This document shows, piece after piece, positions 54,168 through 63,577 of a stretch of DNA of 64,000 nt. Below the pieces are notes generated by a model, which was not told where the DNA came from, ran no database searches, and saw only the letters and a list, made by a program, of their open reading frames with translations. The position numbers and the translations under genes were made by a program. The stretch lies in NCBI RefSeq assembly GCF_030486405.1, contig NZ_CP129613.1, positions 2,170,001 through 2,234,000 on the forward strand. The letters are read 5' to 3'. The first letter of the stretch is position 1. Every line of letters begins with the position of its first letter. The DNA is from Mycolicibacterium sp. HK-90. Its GTDB lineage: Bacteria > Actinomycetota > Actinomycetes > Mycobacteriales > Mycobacteriaceae.

Positions 54168-55346
54168 CTACGTGTGCTGCGGGCTCTGGGCCTTCTTGTA
54201 CAGCGACTTGAGCAGCAGGTCACGGAACGTGTGATTGTCCAGTGCCTTCAGGCCCGCACCCGCGACACCCGGCATGCCCGCGAGCTTGTGGAAGAAGCGA
54301 CCGCGCCGGTACTCGCGTCCCCACGTCGCCTGCATCCGCTGTTCGTAGTTGGTGAAGTCGTCGGGGCCACCGTTGGTCAGCGCCGCGATCGCGCATTCGC
54401 CTGCGGTCAAACCGGATTCCAGCGCCTTGGAGATACCCGCTCCCGACACCGGCTTGCCTGCGCCCAGCGAGTCACCGACGAACAGCACACCCGGACGCCA
54501 CGGCGGCCAGGCCGTGAAGCCCATCGGCAATCGCCAGGCCCGCACGCTCTTGTTCTTCTTGAGTTCCTCGATCGGCGGCAGTTCCCATTCGGCGGGCAGG
54601 GTCCGCAGGAAGTCGCCGAGGAACTGGGTGGCGTTGATCGACTGCCAGTTCTTGTAGCTGTTGACGTAGCCCAGCCCGATGTTGAACCGGCCGCCGCCCA
54701 TCGGGAACACCCAGCCGTAGCCCGGCAGCTGATCGCCTTGGAACAACAGCTTGAGATAGATGTCGAAGGTGTCGGAATCGGGGCGGTTGGCGTGCATCTC
54801 GGACCGGATCGCGATCGCCGAGTAGCCGTTGTACTCCGAGTCGATCTTCAGGGCCCGCTTGATGGGGGAGTAGGCGCCGTCGGCCGCGATGACCGCGTCG
54901 CCGAGGACCTTCTCACCGCTCTTGAGCACCACGCCGACGACACGGCCGTTGGCGTCGAACTCGGGGCCGGCCACCTCGGCGCCCTGGCGCACCTCGGCCC
55001 CTGCCGACTCGGCATGTTTGAGCAGCAGCGTGTCCAGCTCCGTGCGACTCACGGTGTGGCCGTGATCGGGCATCCCGGGGCGGCGCGGGAAGGACAGCTC
55101 CCACTCGCTGGGGCTGTACACCGTCACCTTGTTGATCCGATGGAACTTGGAGACCTCGTCGGCCAGGCCCATCTTCTGCAGATAGCTCACCGCGCGCGCG
55201 GTCAGTCCGTCGCCACACGGTTTGTCGCGGGGGAACTCCGCCTTGTCCAGGACCATCACCTTGGCGCCGGTCTGAGCGGCCTGCCACGCCGCGGCGGACC
55301 CCGATGGGCCGCCACCTGCAATGACCAGGTCGTATCGCTGCGTCAT
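54168..55346 (-). CDS. geranylgeranyl reductase family FAD-dependent oxidoreductase
   Basis: A 392-residue flavoprotein: DLVIAGGGPSGSAAAWQAAQTGAKVMVLDKAEFPRDKPCGDGLTARAV is the family N-terminus with FAD and CGDG motifs; VIAADGAYSPIKRAL and FVGDSLGAGKPVSGAGISKALESG follow. Members saturate isoprenoid chains such as geranylgeranyl groups or the menaquinone tail. ATG 55346 fits the family start; on the minus strand TAATAT (55379-55384) is a good -10 hexamer. The gene is divergent from a TetR gene. Confidence 0.9.
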   Translation of the reverse strand: MTQRYDLVIAGGGPSGSAAAWQAAQTGAKVMVLDKAEFPRDKPCGDGLTARAVSYLQKMGLADEVSKFHRINKVTVYSPSEWELSFPRRPGMPDHGHTVSRTELDTLLLKHAESAGAEVRQGAEVAGPEFDANGRVVGVVLKSGEKVLGDAVIAADGAYSPIKRALKIDSEYNGYSAIAIRSEMHANRPDSDTFDIYLKLLFQGDQLPGYGWVFPMGGGRFNIGLGYVNSYKNWQSINATQFLGDFLRTLPAEWELPPIEELKKNKSVRAWRLPMGFTAWPPWRPGVLFVGDSLGAGKPVSGAGISKALESGLTAGECAIAALTNGGPDDFTNYEQRMQATWGREYRRGRFFHKLAGMPGVAGAGLKALDNHTFRDLLLKSLYKKAQSPQHT

Positions 55347-55378
55347 GAGCCTCGTCTCATAGGTTGACTGTGGCTGCG

Positions 55379-55384
55379 ATATTA
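55379..55384 (-). promoter_or_regulatory. candidate -10 of the geranylgeranyl reductase gene
   Basis: Minus-strand TAATAT matches the TANNNT mycobacterial -10 pattern and lies 33 bp upstream of the start codon. No good -35 is visible. Confidence 0.4.
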
Positions 55385-55485
55385 CCCAAGCGAGGTGTCC
55401 TCGGCTCGGCGGGCGAACGCGCGGGTCAGGAGGCACAACCGCGTGTTGTGCGGCGGTCTGGGCAGGTCAGCGCTATCAGGGCGGG

Positions 55486-55491
55486 TACAGT
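55486..55491 (+). promoter_or_regulatory. candidate leaderless -10 of the TetR gene
   Basis: TACAGT lies six bases before the GTG start at 55498, the spacing expected for a leaderless transcript beginning at the start codon. No Shine-Dalgarno sequence is present. Confidence 0.45.
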
Positions 55492-55497
55492 GATCGC

Positions 55498-56238
55498 GTG
55501 CGGCGAGTGTCGAGATCACATTCCAGCGATGGACCGGGCGTCAAGGTCGACGCCCGTAGCGAGCGCTGGCGTGAGCACCGTAAGAAGGTGCGCTCCGAGA
55601 TCGTCGACGCCGCGTTCCGGGCGATCGACCGGCTGGGCCCCGACCTGAGCCTGCGCGAGATCGCCGAAGAGGCCGGCACCGCCAAGCCCAAGATCTACCG
55701 CCATTTCGCCGACAAATCCGATCTGTTCCAGGCGATCGGCGAACGATTGCGCGACATGCTGTGGTCGGCGATCTTCCCGGTGATCAACCTCGGCGCCGAC
55801 CCGGCCCGGGAAGTCATCCGGCGCAGCGTCGAACAGTACGTGCAGCTGGTCGACGAGCACCCCAACGTGTTGCGGTTCCTGATCCAGGGCCGGTTCGCCG
55901 AACAGAGCGAATCGACCATGCGGGCACTCAACGAAGGACGCGGCATCACCCTGGCGATGGCCGACATGTTCTCCAACGAACTGCGCGAGATGGAACTGGA
56001 CGGGGCGGCGATCGAGCTGGCCGCGTTCGCCACGTTCGGGGCCTGCGCGTCGGCCACTGACTGGTGGCTGGGCACCGAACAGGACAGCCCGCGCCGGATG
56101 CCGGCCAACGAGTTCGTCAACCACCTGACCACCATCATGGTCGGATCCATCAACGGCACCTGCGAACTGCTCGGCATCTGGATCGACCCGGACCTGCCGC
56201 TGCACGAGGGTGTCCAGCGGCGTCAGCACGCCAGCTAA
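55498..56238 (+). CDS. TetR family regulator (Rv3050c-like)
   Basis: A 246-residue regulator: EIVDAAFRAIDRLGPDLSLREIAEEAGTAKPKIYRHFADKSDLFQAI is the TetR helix-turn-helix. The C-terminal half includes a WWLGTEQDSPRRMPANEF segment. By order it is the Rv3050c orthologue, which in M. tuberculosis lies directly beside nrdE; here about 24 kb has come between them. It precedes the Baeyer-Villiger monooxygenase by 80 bp and probably controls it. Confidence 0.88.
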   Translation: MRRVSRSHSSDGPGVKVDARSERWREHRKKVRSEIVDAAFRAIDRLGPDLSLREIAEEAGTAKPKIYRHFADKSDLFQAIGERLRDMLWSAIFPVINLGADPAREVIRRSVEQYVQLVDEHPNVLRFLIQGRFAEQSESTMRALNEGRGITLAMADMFSNELREMELDGAAIELAAFATFGACASATDWWLGTEQDSPRRMPANEFVNHLTTIMVGSINGTCELLGIWIDPDLPLHEGVQRRQHAS

Positions 56239-56318
56239 CGAACTCGTTGACAGTCGCGTCCCAGGTCCGGAGACTGGGAAGTATCCGGTACCGCCGTTCC
56301 CAGAAAAGGACCTGAGCT

Positions 56319-57860
56319 ATGACGGCTGCCCAACCCTCGCCGCAGGGTCAGCAACCAATCGAGACCCGCGCCCTGATCATCGGCAGTGGGTTCTCGGGGA
56401 TGGGGATGGCGATCGAGCTGCAACGCCGCGGCGTCGATTTCCTGATCCTGGAGAAGGCCGACGAGTTCGGCGGGACGTGGCGCGACAACACCTACCCGGG
56501 TTGTGCGTGCGACATCCCGTCCCACATGTACTCGTTCTCCTTCGAACCGAAGGCCGACTGGAGCCACATGTGGTCATTCCAGCCGGAGATTCAGGACTAC
56601 CTACTGGGGGTGGCCGCCAAGTACGGGCTGCGCCGCTACACCCGGTTCAACACCCACGTGGACCGCGCGCACTGGGATGACCAGGAGCTGCGCTGGCACG
56701 TGTTCAGCGACACCGGCCAGGAGTTCATCGCCCAGTTCCTCGTCTCTGGGGCCGGCGGTCTGCATATTCCGCAGATTCCCGAGATCGAGGGCCGTGACGA
56801 ATTTGCCGGTGCGGCTTTCCATTCCGCGGAGTGGGACCACAGCGTCGACCTGACCGGCAAGCGCGTCGCGGTGATCGGCACCGGCGCCAGCGCCATCCAG
56901 ATCGTGCCCGAGATCGTCAAGGACGTCGCCGAGCTTCACCTCTACCAACGCACGCCGGCCTGGGTGATGCCCCGGGTGAACAACAAGTTCCCGCAATGGA
57001 TGCGCCGCGTGTTCAGCTATGTGCCCGGAACCCGCGCGGCGATGCGTGCCGCCATCTACTGGATCCACGAGGGCGTCGGCTTCGCCATGACGCAGCAGCC
57101 GTGGCTGCTCAAGATTGGCGAGGCGATGGGGCGCTACAACATCAATCGCAGCATCAAGGACCCCGAGCTGCGCCGCAAACTCACCCCGCGCTACCGCGCC
57201 GGATGCAAGCGAATCCTCAACTCCGACACCTACTATCGCGGGATCGCCAACCCCAAGACCCAGGTGATCACCGAGTCCATCACCGGAATGACCCCGAACG
57301 GCATCGTCACCGCCGACGGTGCCGAGCATCCCGTCGACGTGGTGGTGTACGCCACCGGCTTCCACGTCACCGACTCCTATACCTACGTCGACATCAAGGG
57401 CGCCGGCGGCGAGGATCTGGTGGACCGGTGGAATCGGGACGGGATGGCCGCCCACCGCGGCATCGCGGTCTCGGGCATGCCGAACCTGTTCTTCCTGCTC
57501 GGCCCCAACACCGCGCTGGGACACAACTCGGTGGTGTTCATGATCGAGTCGCAGATCCGCTACGTCGGTCAGGCCATCGCCGCGGTAGACAAGGCCGGGG
57601 CGGCGGCGCTGTCCCCGAGCCCGCGCGCTCAGGCCGAGTTCAACGCCGAACTGCAACGTGATCTGGCCGGCACGGTGTTCAACACCGGAGGTTGCCGGAG
57701 CTGGTACATGGACGCCCACGGCGTCAACCGCACCCTGTGGAGCGGCATGACCTGGCAGTACTGGCTGGCAACCCGCAAGCTGGACCCGGAAGAGTTCGAT
57801 TTCATCCACGAGGCCCGCGACACGAAAACACAAGGTGTTGCGGTCACCGCTGGCCAATAG
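56319..57860 (+). CDS. flavin-containing (Baeyer-Villiger) monooxygenase, Rv3049c-like
   Basis: A 513-residue FAD/NADPH monooxygenase. FAD motif GSGFSGMGMAIELQRRGVDFLILEKADEFGGTWRDNTYPGCACDIPSHMYSFSF, the fingerprint FAGAAFHSAEWDH and NADPH motif VIGTGASAIQIVPEI identify a type I Baeyer-Villiger enzyme. YATGFHVTDSY is the later conserved ATG motif. By order it corresponds to Rv3049c. The start at 56319 follows GAAAAGGACC. The stop abuts the NrdR-box-like sequence of nrdF2. It shares only family with the EthA/MymA-like enzyme at 32.7 kb. Confidence 0.9.
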   Translation: MTAAQPSPQGQQPIETRALIIGSGFSGMGMAIELQRRGVDFLILEKADEFGGTWRDNTYPGCACDIPSHMYSFSFEPKADWSHMWSFQPEIQDYLLGVAAKYGLRRYTRFNTHVDRAHWDDQELRWHVFSDTGQEFIAQFLVSGAGGLHIPQIPEIEGRDEFAGAAFHSAEWDHSVDLTGKRVAVIGTGASAIQIVPEIVKDVAELHLYQRTPAWVMPRVNNKFPQWMRRVFSYVPGTRAAMRAAIYWIHEGVGFAMTQQPWLLKIGEAMGRYNINRSIKDPELRRKLTPRYRAGCKRILNSDTYYRGIANPKTQVITESITGMTPNGIVTADGAEHPVDVVVYATGFHVTDSYTYVDIKGAGGEDLVDRWNRDGMAAHRGIAVSGMPNLFFLLGPNTALGHNSVVFMIESQIRYVGQAIAAVDKAGAAALSPSPRAQAEFNAELQRDLAGTVFNTGGCRSWYMDAHGVNRTLWSGMTWQYWLATRKLDPEEFDFIHEARDTKTQGVAVTAGQ

Positions 57861-57875
57861 CACCAGGGGTAGTGT
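57860..57875 (+). promoter_or_regulatory. nrdF2 promoter with NrdR-box-like sequence
   Basis: GCACCAGGGGTAGTGT matches the box in front of nrdH at 13 of 16 positions. The last six bases, TAGTGT, again form the -10 hexamer. This would let NrdR, which responds to ATP/dATP, control both separated halves of the class Ib reductase. No clear -35 is visible. Confidence 0.5.
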
Positions 57876-57911
57876 CGTGGGTACCGTCCGGCAAACACAA
57901 CGACCTGGTGA

Positions 57912-58898
<987 letters not shown>

Positions 58899-58993
58899 TC
58901 TCTACAGGTTGGAGCGGGTTTTCTGGCCAGAGGCGGCTAGCAATGGCGTGCGTCTGGGTCTAATTTCCTCGTCTGTTGCGAGCGCAATGCTGT

Positions 58994-59083
58994 GCCGCCA
59001 TGAGCCTGGGCTACGGCTCATGGCGGCGTATCGGGCGAAATGCTTTGGCTGCTAATCATCAGGCCGCCCCTTTCCAGGGCGGC
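58994..59083 (+). terminator. two successive hairpins after nrdF2
   Basis: GCCGCCATGAGCC (58994-59006) pairs perfectly with 59015-59027 around an 8-base loop. GCCGCCC (59063-59069) pairs with GGGCGGC (59077-59083). The first is about 95 bp after the nrdF2 stop. The 274-bp gap between nrdF2 and the next gene holds no other supported feature. Confidence 0.7.
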
Positions 59084-59172
59084 TCCATCAGAACAGCTCT
59101 CGGCAATTCCGCACAAAAGTCGGCAAATATCGACCAGACTGATGGCGAATGGACGATTTGCGGAGGCGCGAA

Positions 59173-59448
59173 ATGTCGAGGACCTACGGGGCTGCCCTGG
59201 TGATAGCTGGGTCGATAACTGCCGGCGGACTTGCGGTCGGACTCTCGGCTCGGGCCAACGCTGACATTACCCCCCATCATGACAGTTTGACCACGACTAC
59301 GGCCTGCGAGGATATTTTGCTGGGTTGGTCCGACGGTCAAATCATCGATAATCTCGCAAACCGGTATAGAGTTTCCAGTCAACAGGCGTTGCAAGTGATT
59401 ACAGAGATGCGCATTCCCGGAAATTGCGTCTACGACGAGGACTTCTGA
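59173..59448 (+). CDS. small secreted protein, DUF732-like
   Basis: A 91-residue protein with a signal peptide (hydrophobic residues about 8-27, cleavage likely after ARANA). The mature part has one cysteine pair (TACEDILLGWSDGQ ... PGNC) around a helical DUF732-like core NLANRYRVSSQQALQVITEMRI. GGAGGCGCG precedes ATG 59173. The function is unknown; such mycobacterial proteins are exported and disulfide-linked. First of three consecutive small exported-protein genes. Confidence 0.72.
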   Translation: MSRTYGAALVIAGSITAGGLAVGLSARANADITPHHDSLTTTTACEDILLGWSDGQIIDNLANRYRVSSQQALQVITEMRIPGNCVYDEDF

Positions 59449-59732
59449 TGGCTAGATACTTTGCCGCCGCCGTCGCCGTCGCCGTCTTGTCCGTACCGGT
59501 TCTGACGGCCATGCCGCCAGCCCATGCAGATGCCTACTGCGAACTTGGGAACTTGCTCATTCCTCAAGAAGTGCACCACGTCGGCACCTACCGTGACGCC
59601 ACTTGTGCCGTGGTTGCCGACATTGTCACGACCAGCAACGAGAGCAACTGTGTTCGTGCTGTTACTGACTATGTGGTGAGTCGAGGCTACGACCCCTACG
59701 TGGGCAAAGACATCGCCCTCCACAACTGCTGA
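59448..59732 (+). CDS. small secreted cysteine-containing protein
   Basis: A 94-residue protein whose ATG overlaps the preceding stop by one base (TGATG). Signal peptide about residues 4-27 with AHA before the cut. The mature part has four cysteines (AYCELGN, DATCAVVAD, SNCVRAV, HNC) consistent with two disulfides. No family is recognised. It is co-translated with its neighbours. Confidence 0.7.
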   Translation: MARYFAAAVAVAVLSVPVLTAMPPAHADAYCELGNLLIPQEVHHVGTYRDATCAVVADIVTTSNESNCVRAVTDYVVSRGYDPYVGKDIALHNC

Positions 59733-59743
59733 GGAATGACGCG

Positions 59744-60034
59744 ATGCGGAAGATGGCATGCGTGGGCGCAGCTGCGCTGACCGGTTTTATCTCCTTTGCC
59801 GCTGCGCCGATCGCATGGACAGAGTCGCCAGGTGAGGCGTTCTGTACGGAGAACGCACGCCATTTGCAAGCTTCCAACGGAGAGATGCCGTTTGAGGTCG
59901 ACGAGGCCGTCGCGTGGTTGACGCAGAAGTTCAACATGTCGGAGACCGAAGCGGTCCGTCTCATCGACAACGTGGGGAAGACGTACTGGTCCGGCATGAA
60001 CGGCCGATGGGAGGTCAGGTGTCATGATCAATGA
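59744..60034 (+). CDS. small secreted protein
   Basis: A 96-residue protein with a signal peptide (GAAALTGFISFAAAPIAW) and a mature helical part with two cysteines (EAFCTENA and EVRCHDQ). EVDEAVAWLTQKFNMSETEAVRLIDNVGKTY resembles the helical core of the first gene of this trio, so these may be diverged duplicates. It starts 12 bp after the preceding stop. Confidence 0.68.
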   Translation: MRKMACVGAAALTGFISFAAAPIAWTESPGEAFCTENARHLQASNGEMPFEVDEAVAWLTQKFNMSETEAVRLIDNVGKTYWSGMNGRWEVRCHDQ

Positions 60035-60191
60035 GTCGCTTGACCAAGAACGCTGTCCGTAATCGTCGCCCGCTCGATGCTTGGTGCCGGTGATCGAGAT
60101 GCAGACGCCCGCGCCAAGCAGCTCCCTGAATCGGCTCGCATCCGACTGGGACTTAGCAACTACCCAGCGGGCTGACAGTTGGCATTGCTAT

Positions 60192-60219
60192 GAAATGAGC
60201 TGATGCACCAGCTCATTTC
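60192..60219 (+). promoter_or_regulatory. palindrome enclosing the esterase start codon
   Basis: GAAATGAGCTG (60192-60202) and CAGCTCATTTC (60209-60219) are perfect 11-bp arms; the six-base loop ATGCAC contains the start codon. TATGAA (60189-60194) upstream is a weak -10, so the mRNA may be leaderless and the palindrome an operator; in a longer mRNA it would be a start-codon hairpin. The preceding bases 60035-60191 show no other gene. Confidence 0.5.
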
Positions 60220-61582
60220 GAGGATCTCGCTGATCCACGGCTGGCTCCCACTTGTAGTGCAGCTGGCCGCGGCACTGCTGCTGGGAACCGCTGTGGGCCG
60301 GCGCTCGCCGCGCTGGCGCCTCCGGATCTTGCCGGCGCTGGTGGCCGCGGCGGCCGTGCTGGCGGGCATCAGCTACCGGTATGTCGATTCGATCGGGCTG
60401 GCCGGCAACGCGGGCCCACCGGAGTTGTGGGCCTGGGCCGCGTTGACCGCACTGGCCGTCGGCATCGCACTTGTGGGTTGGGTGAGTGCCCGATGGTGGC
60501 GGCGCGCCGCGTCGGTGGCGGCAATCGGGGTGTGCGGCCTGGCCTGCGCGTTGACCCTCAACATCTGGGTCGGATACTTCCCGACCGTGCATGCGCTGTG
60601 GAATCAGCTCTCCTCGCGTCCGCTGCCCGGCCAGACGGACCGGTTGACCGTGACGAGGATGCAGCTGTCCCATGTTCGGCCCGCCCGCGGAGTCCTGATC
60701 CCGGTGACCATCGATTCGACGGCTTCTGGGTTCACGCACCGTGGCGAACTCGTCTACCTACCCCCGGCCTGGTTTGCCAGTAACCCACCGCCGCGACTCC
60801 CGGCGGTGATGATGATCGGCTCACAACTGAACACCCCGGCCGACTGGCTGCGCTCGGGCAACGTGCTGGGTGTCATCGATGGATTCGCGGCCGCTCATGG
60901 GGGCAATGCGCCGGTGTTCGTATTCGTCGACGCCACCGGCTCATTCGCCAACGACACGGAGTGCGTCAACGGGGTCCGGGGCAACGCCGCCGACCACCTC
61001 ACCAAAGACGTTGTCCCGTACCTGATCTCGAACTTCGGGGTGCGGTCCGACCGCGACGGGTGGGGGATCGCGGGATGGTCGATGGGCGGCACATGCGCGG
61101 TGGACCTCACCCTGATGCACCCGGACATGTTCCGGTCGTTCGTCGACATCGCCGGGGATCTGCGTCCGAACACCGGGGACACGACGCAGACGATCGATCG
61201 CCTGTTCGGCGGGGACGCCGAGGCGTGGGCGGCGTACGACCCGGTCACCATCATGCGGCGCCACGGTCCATACTCCGATGTGACGGCGTGGTTCGAGGTG
61301 CCGATGTCCCAGCGCGGCGGTACCACCCACGATCCCACGGCCAATCCCGAGGCACAGGACGTCGCCGCGACCACGTTGTGCGATGCGGCCCGTGCCGACG
61401 CGATTCCATGTTCGGTGCAGACCGCGCCGGGCCGCCACGACTGGGTGTTCGCCGCCGACGCTTTTGGTGCCGCCCTACCGTGGCTGGCCGGTCAGCTCGA
61501 CACGCCCGGGATGGGCGAGCCCGAGCCGCCACCGTCGACGGTGGAGCAACGACCCACCGACGTCCGGGCCGCCCCGCGCTGA
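60203..61582 (+). CDS. membrane-anchored alpha/beta hydrolase (esterase, antigen 85-like fold)
   Basis: A 459-residue protein with four hydrophobic helices in the first 130 residues and a periplasmic esterase domain. The nucleophile is Ser293 in WGIAGWSMGGTCAVDL; the acid and histidine lie in the later half (SVQTAPGRHDWVFAADAF). The fold and GWSMGG context resemble mycobacterial esterases related to the antigen 85 mycolyltransferases. Residues ATGSFANDTECVNG form the usual pre-nucleophile region. It has no good ribosome site and its start lies in a palindrome. It converges on the LLM gene, with only one base between stops. Confidence 0.85.
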   Translation: MHQLISRISLIHGWLPLVVQLAAALLLGTAVGRRSPRWRLRILPALVAAAAVLAGISYRYVDSIGLAGNAGPPELWAWAALTALAVGIALVGWVSARWWRRAASVAAIGVCGLACALTLNIWVGYFPTVHALWNQLSSRPLPGQTDRLTVTRMQLSHVRPARGVLIPVTIDSTASGFTHRGELVYLPPAWFASNPPPRLPAVMMIGSQLNTPADWLRSGNVLGVIDGFAAAHGGNAPVFVFVDATGSFANDTECVNGVRGNAADHLTKDVVPYLISNFGVRSDRDGWGIAGWSMGGTCAVDLTLMHPDMFRSFVDIAGDLRPNTGDTTQTIDRLFGGDAEAWAAYDPVTIMRRHGPYSDVTAWFEVPMSQRGGTTHDPTANPEAQDVAATTLCDAARADAIPCSVQTAPGRHDWVFAADAFGAALPWLAGQLDTPGMGEPEPPPSTVEQRPTDVRAAPR

Positions 61583-61583
61583 G

Positions 61584-63071
61584 TCAGCGGCCTCTTGCAG
61601 GCTGCGCCGCCGTCGACGCGGAGGACGACGGCCGCGTCGACGGCCGCTCGATGATCGTCGAATTCGGTCCGCCCACACGGTAACTGGCGCCGCGATGCTC
61701 GTCGGCCAGGCGGTCACCGTTACCCAGCAGCTTGTTGCGCAGGCTGCCCGGCGCGTACTCCGGCTGGTAGGCGCCGCGCTCGGTGAGCACCGGAACGACG
61801 TGCTCGATGAACTCCTCGAAGGACCCGGGCGTGATCGCGTACGCCAGGTTGAAGCCGTCGACGTCGGTCTCCTCGACCCACTCCTGCAGGGTGTCGGCGA
61901 CGTGCACACCGGACCCGACGATGCGCGGACCCATGCCACCGATCTCACCCCACTCGGCGATATCGCGAACGTTCCACTCACCACCCTTGTCCGAGGCGGA
62001 CTGAAAGGCCTTGACCGCGGACAGAATTGCGTTGGAGTCGACATTGCCGATCGGCTCATCGAGGCCGTAGCGGGCCAGGTCCACGCCCATCCAACCGGAC
62101 ATGAACACCAGCGCGCCCTCGGGATCGCCGTAGGTTAGGTATTCGGCGTGCCTGGCGTGGGCAGCTTCATCGGTCTCGCCGGTGATGATCGTGGTGAGGT
62201 TGAAAATCTTGGCCGAGTAGGGATCTCGGCCGGCCAGCTCCAGCTCGGCGCGGATCGTGGACACCGTCTCACGCAGCAGGGCTTTGGTGGGGGCGGCGGT
62301 GAAGATGGCCTCGGCGTTCTCCGCGGCGAAGCGCACCCCCCGCGGTGAGGAACCGGCCTGGTAGATGACCGGTGTGCGCTGCAGTGACGGTTCGGCCAGA
62401 TGTACCCCAGGGACGCTGAAATGCGTTCCGGAATGGCCGATGTGATGCACCTTGGCCGGATCGGTGAAGACCCCGCGTTCGGCGTCGCGCACCACCGCGT
62501 CGTCCTCCCAGGAGCCCTCCCACAACTTGTAGAGCACTTCCAGGTACTCGTCGGCATGGTCGTAGCGGGCGTCGTGCGCCGGTTGGTCGGTCTGGCCCAT
62601 ATTGCGTGCGGCCGCGGGCAGGTAGCCGGTGACGACGTTCCAGCCGACGCGGCCATTGGTCAGATGGTCCAGCGTGGACATCCGCCGGGCGAAGGGATAG
62701 GGATGCTCGAATCCGGTACCGGTGGTGATCCCGAACCCGAGGTTCTCGGTGACCAGCGCCATCGCCGACACCAACAGCATCGGGTCACCGACCGGGATCT
62801 GCGCGGCCTGGCGGATCGCCGCCTCGTCACTGGCTCCGTACACGTCGTAGGTGCCCAGCACGTCGGCGATGAACAGGCCGTCAAAACGTCCGTGTTCCAA
62901 CAACTTCGCCAACTCGGTCCAGTAGGTGATGTCCTTGTACCGCCAGGACTGGTCTTCGGGATGGCGCCACAATCCGGGCGATTGATGAGCGACGCAGTTC
63001 ATGTCAAAGGCGTTGAAACGGATCACGCGGGTCACTGCGCCGAGGATGCCGGGTCGTCGCCTGGTGGTCAC
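61584..63071 (-). CDS. NtaA/SnaA/DszA family FMN-dependent monooxygenase
   Basis: A 495-residue LLM-type monooxygenase using FMNH2 from a separate reductase. IRFNAFDMNCVAHQSPGLWRHPEDQSWRYKDITYWTELAKLLEHGRFDGLFIADVLG is the family N-terminus; HPYPFARRMSTLDHLTNGRVGWNVVTGYLPAAARNMG and PVIYQAGSSPRGVRFAAENAEAIF follow. Relatives oxidise nitrilotriacetate, dibenzothiophene sulfone or long-chain alkanes. The start may be GTG 63071 or GTG 63035. No cognate reductase lies nearby. Confidence 0.88.
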   Translation of the reverse strand: MTTRRRPGILGAVTRVIRFNAFDMNCVAHQSPGLWRHPEDQSWRYKDITYWTELAKLLEHGRFDGLFIADVLGTYDVYGASDEAAIRQAAQIPVGDPMLLVSAMALVTENLGFGITTGTGFEHPYPFARRMSTLDHLTNGRVGWNVVTGYLPAAARNMGQTDQPAHDARYDHADEYLEVLYKLWEGSWEDDAVVRDAERGVFTDPAKVHHIGHSGTHFSVPGVHLAEPSLQRTPVIYQAGSSPRGVRFAAENAEAIFTAAPTKALLRETVSTIRAELELAGRDPYSAKIFNLTTIITGETDEAAHARHAEYLTYGDPEGALVFMSGWMGVDLARYGLDEPIGNVDSNAILSAVKAFQSASDKGGEWNVRDIAEWGEIGGMGPRIVGSGVHVADTLQEWVEETDVDGFNLAYAITPGSFEEFIEHVVPVLTERGAYQPEYAPGSLRNKLLGNGDRLADEHRGASYRVGGPNSTIIERPSTRPSSSASTAAQPARGR

Positions 63072-63178
63072 CGGTTGCGCTCAGCAGGATTGTTTTGGCG
63101 GTGAACCACGAATGAATGGCCGCACAACTGTCGGCGCGTCCAGTGGTGAGTTTGCCGGGCAGCCGCGAAACTTTCTGA

Positions 63179-63517
63179 GTGTCAACAAAGTCGCTGCTGA
63201 TCTCGGTCCTGAACTGGCTGCGTGCCGGCTACCCGGAGGGCGTTCCGGGCACCGACCGGGTGCCCCTGCTGGCGCTGTTGCGGGCCACTCCACTCACCGA
63301 GGAGCAGGTGGCCGAGGTGGTGCGCAACATCGCCGAGGCCTCAGCGCCGGCCGACGTCGACGATCCCATCGAGCGCGACGACATCGCGGAGTTCATCGCC
63401 GAAGTCACCGACCACGACGCCGGTCCGGAGAACATCCAGCGGGTGGCGGCCAAACTCGCCGCTGCGGGCTGGCCGTTGGCCGGCGTGGACCTGGTGTCTG
63501 ACGCAGACACTGAATAA
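63179..63517 (+). CDS. DUF3349 family protein
   Basis: A 112-residue acidic helical protein beginning SLLISVLNWLRAGYPEGVPGTDRVPLLALLR, the DUF3349 signature also seen in Rv0543c-type mycobacterial proteins. GTG start at 63179. A second short palindrome GTGTCTG-ACG-CAGACAC lies inside its last codons. The family has a known fold but no assigned function. By position it may correspond to Rv3046c. Confidence 0.85.
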   Translation: MSTKSLLISVLNWLRAGYPEGVPGTDRVPLLALLRATPLTEEQVAEVVRNIAEASAPADVDDPIERDDIAEFIAEVTDHDAGPENIQRVAAKLAAAGWPLAGVDLVSDADTE

Positions 63518-63521
63518 CGCG

Positions 63522-63568
63522 CAACGCTGAAGATTGCAGTCGCTGGGTGACTGCAATCTTCAGCGTTG
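63522..63568. terminator. bidirectional terminator-like hairpin with perfect 20-bp arms
   Basis: Arms 63522-63541 (CAACGCTGAAGATTGCAGTC) and 63549-63568 are perfect complements around a 7-base loop. It separates the convergent DUF3349 and alcohol dehydrogenase genes, so it probably terminates both. Confidence 0.8.
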
Positions 63569-63577
63569 ACGAGTTGA

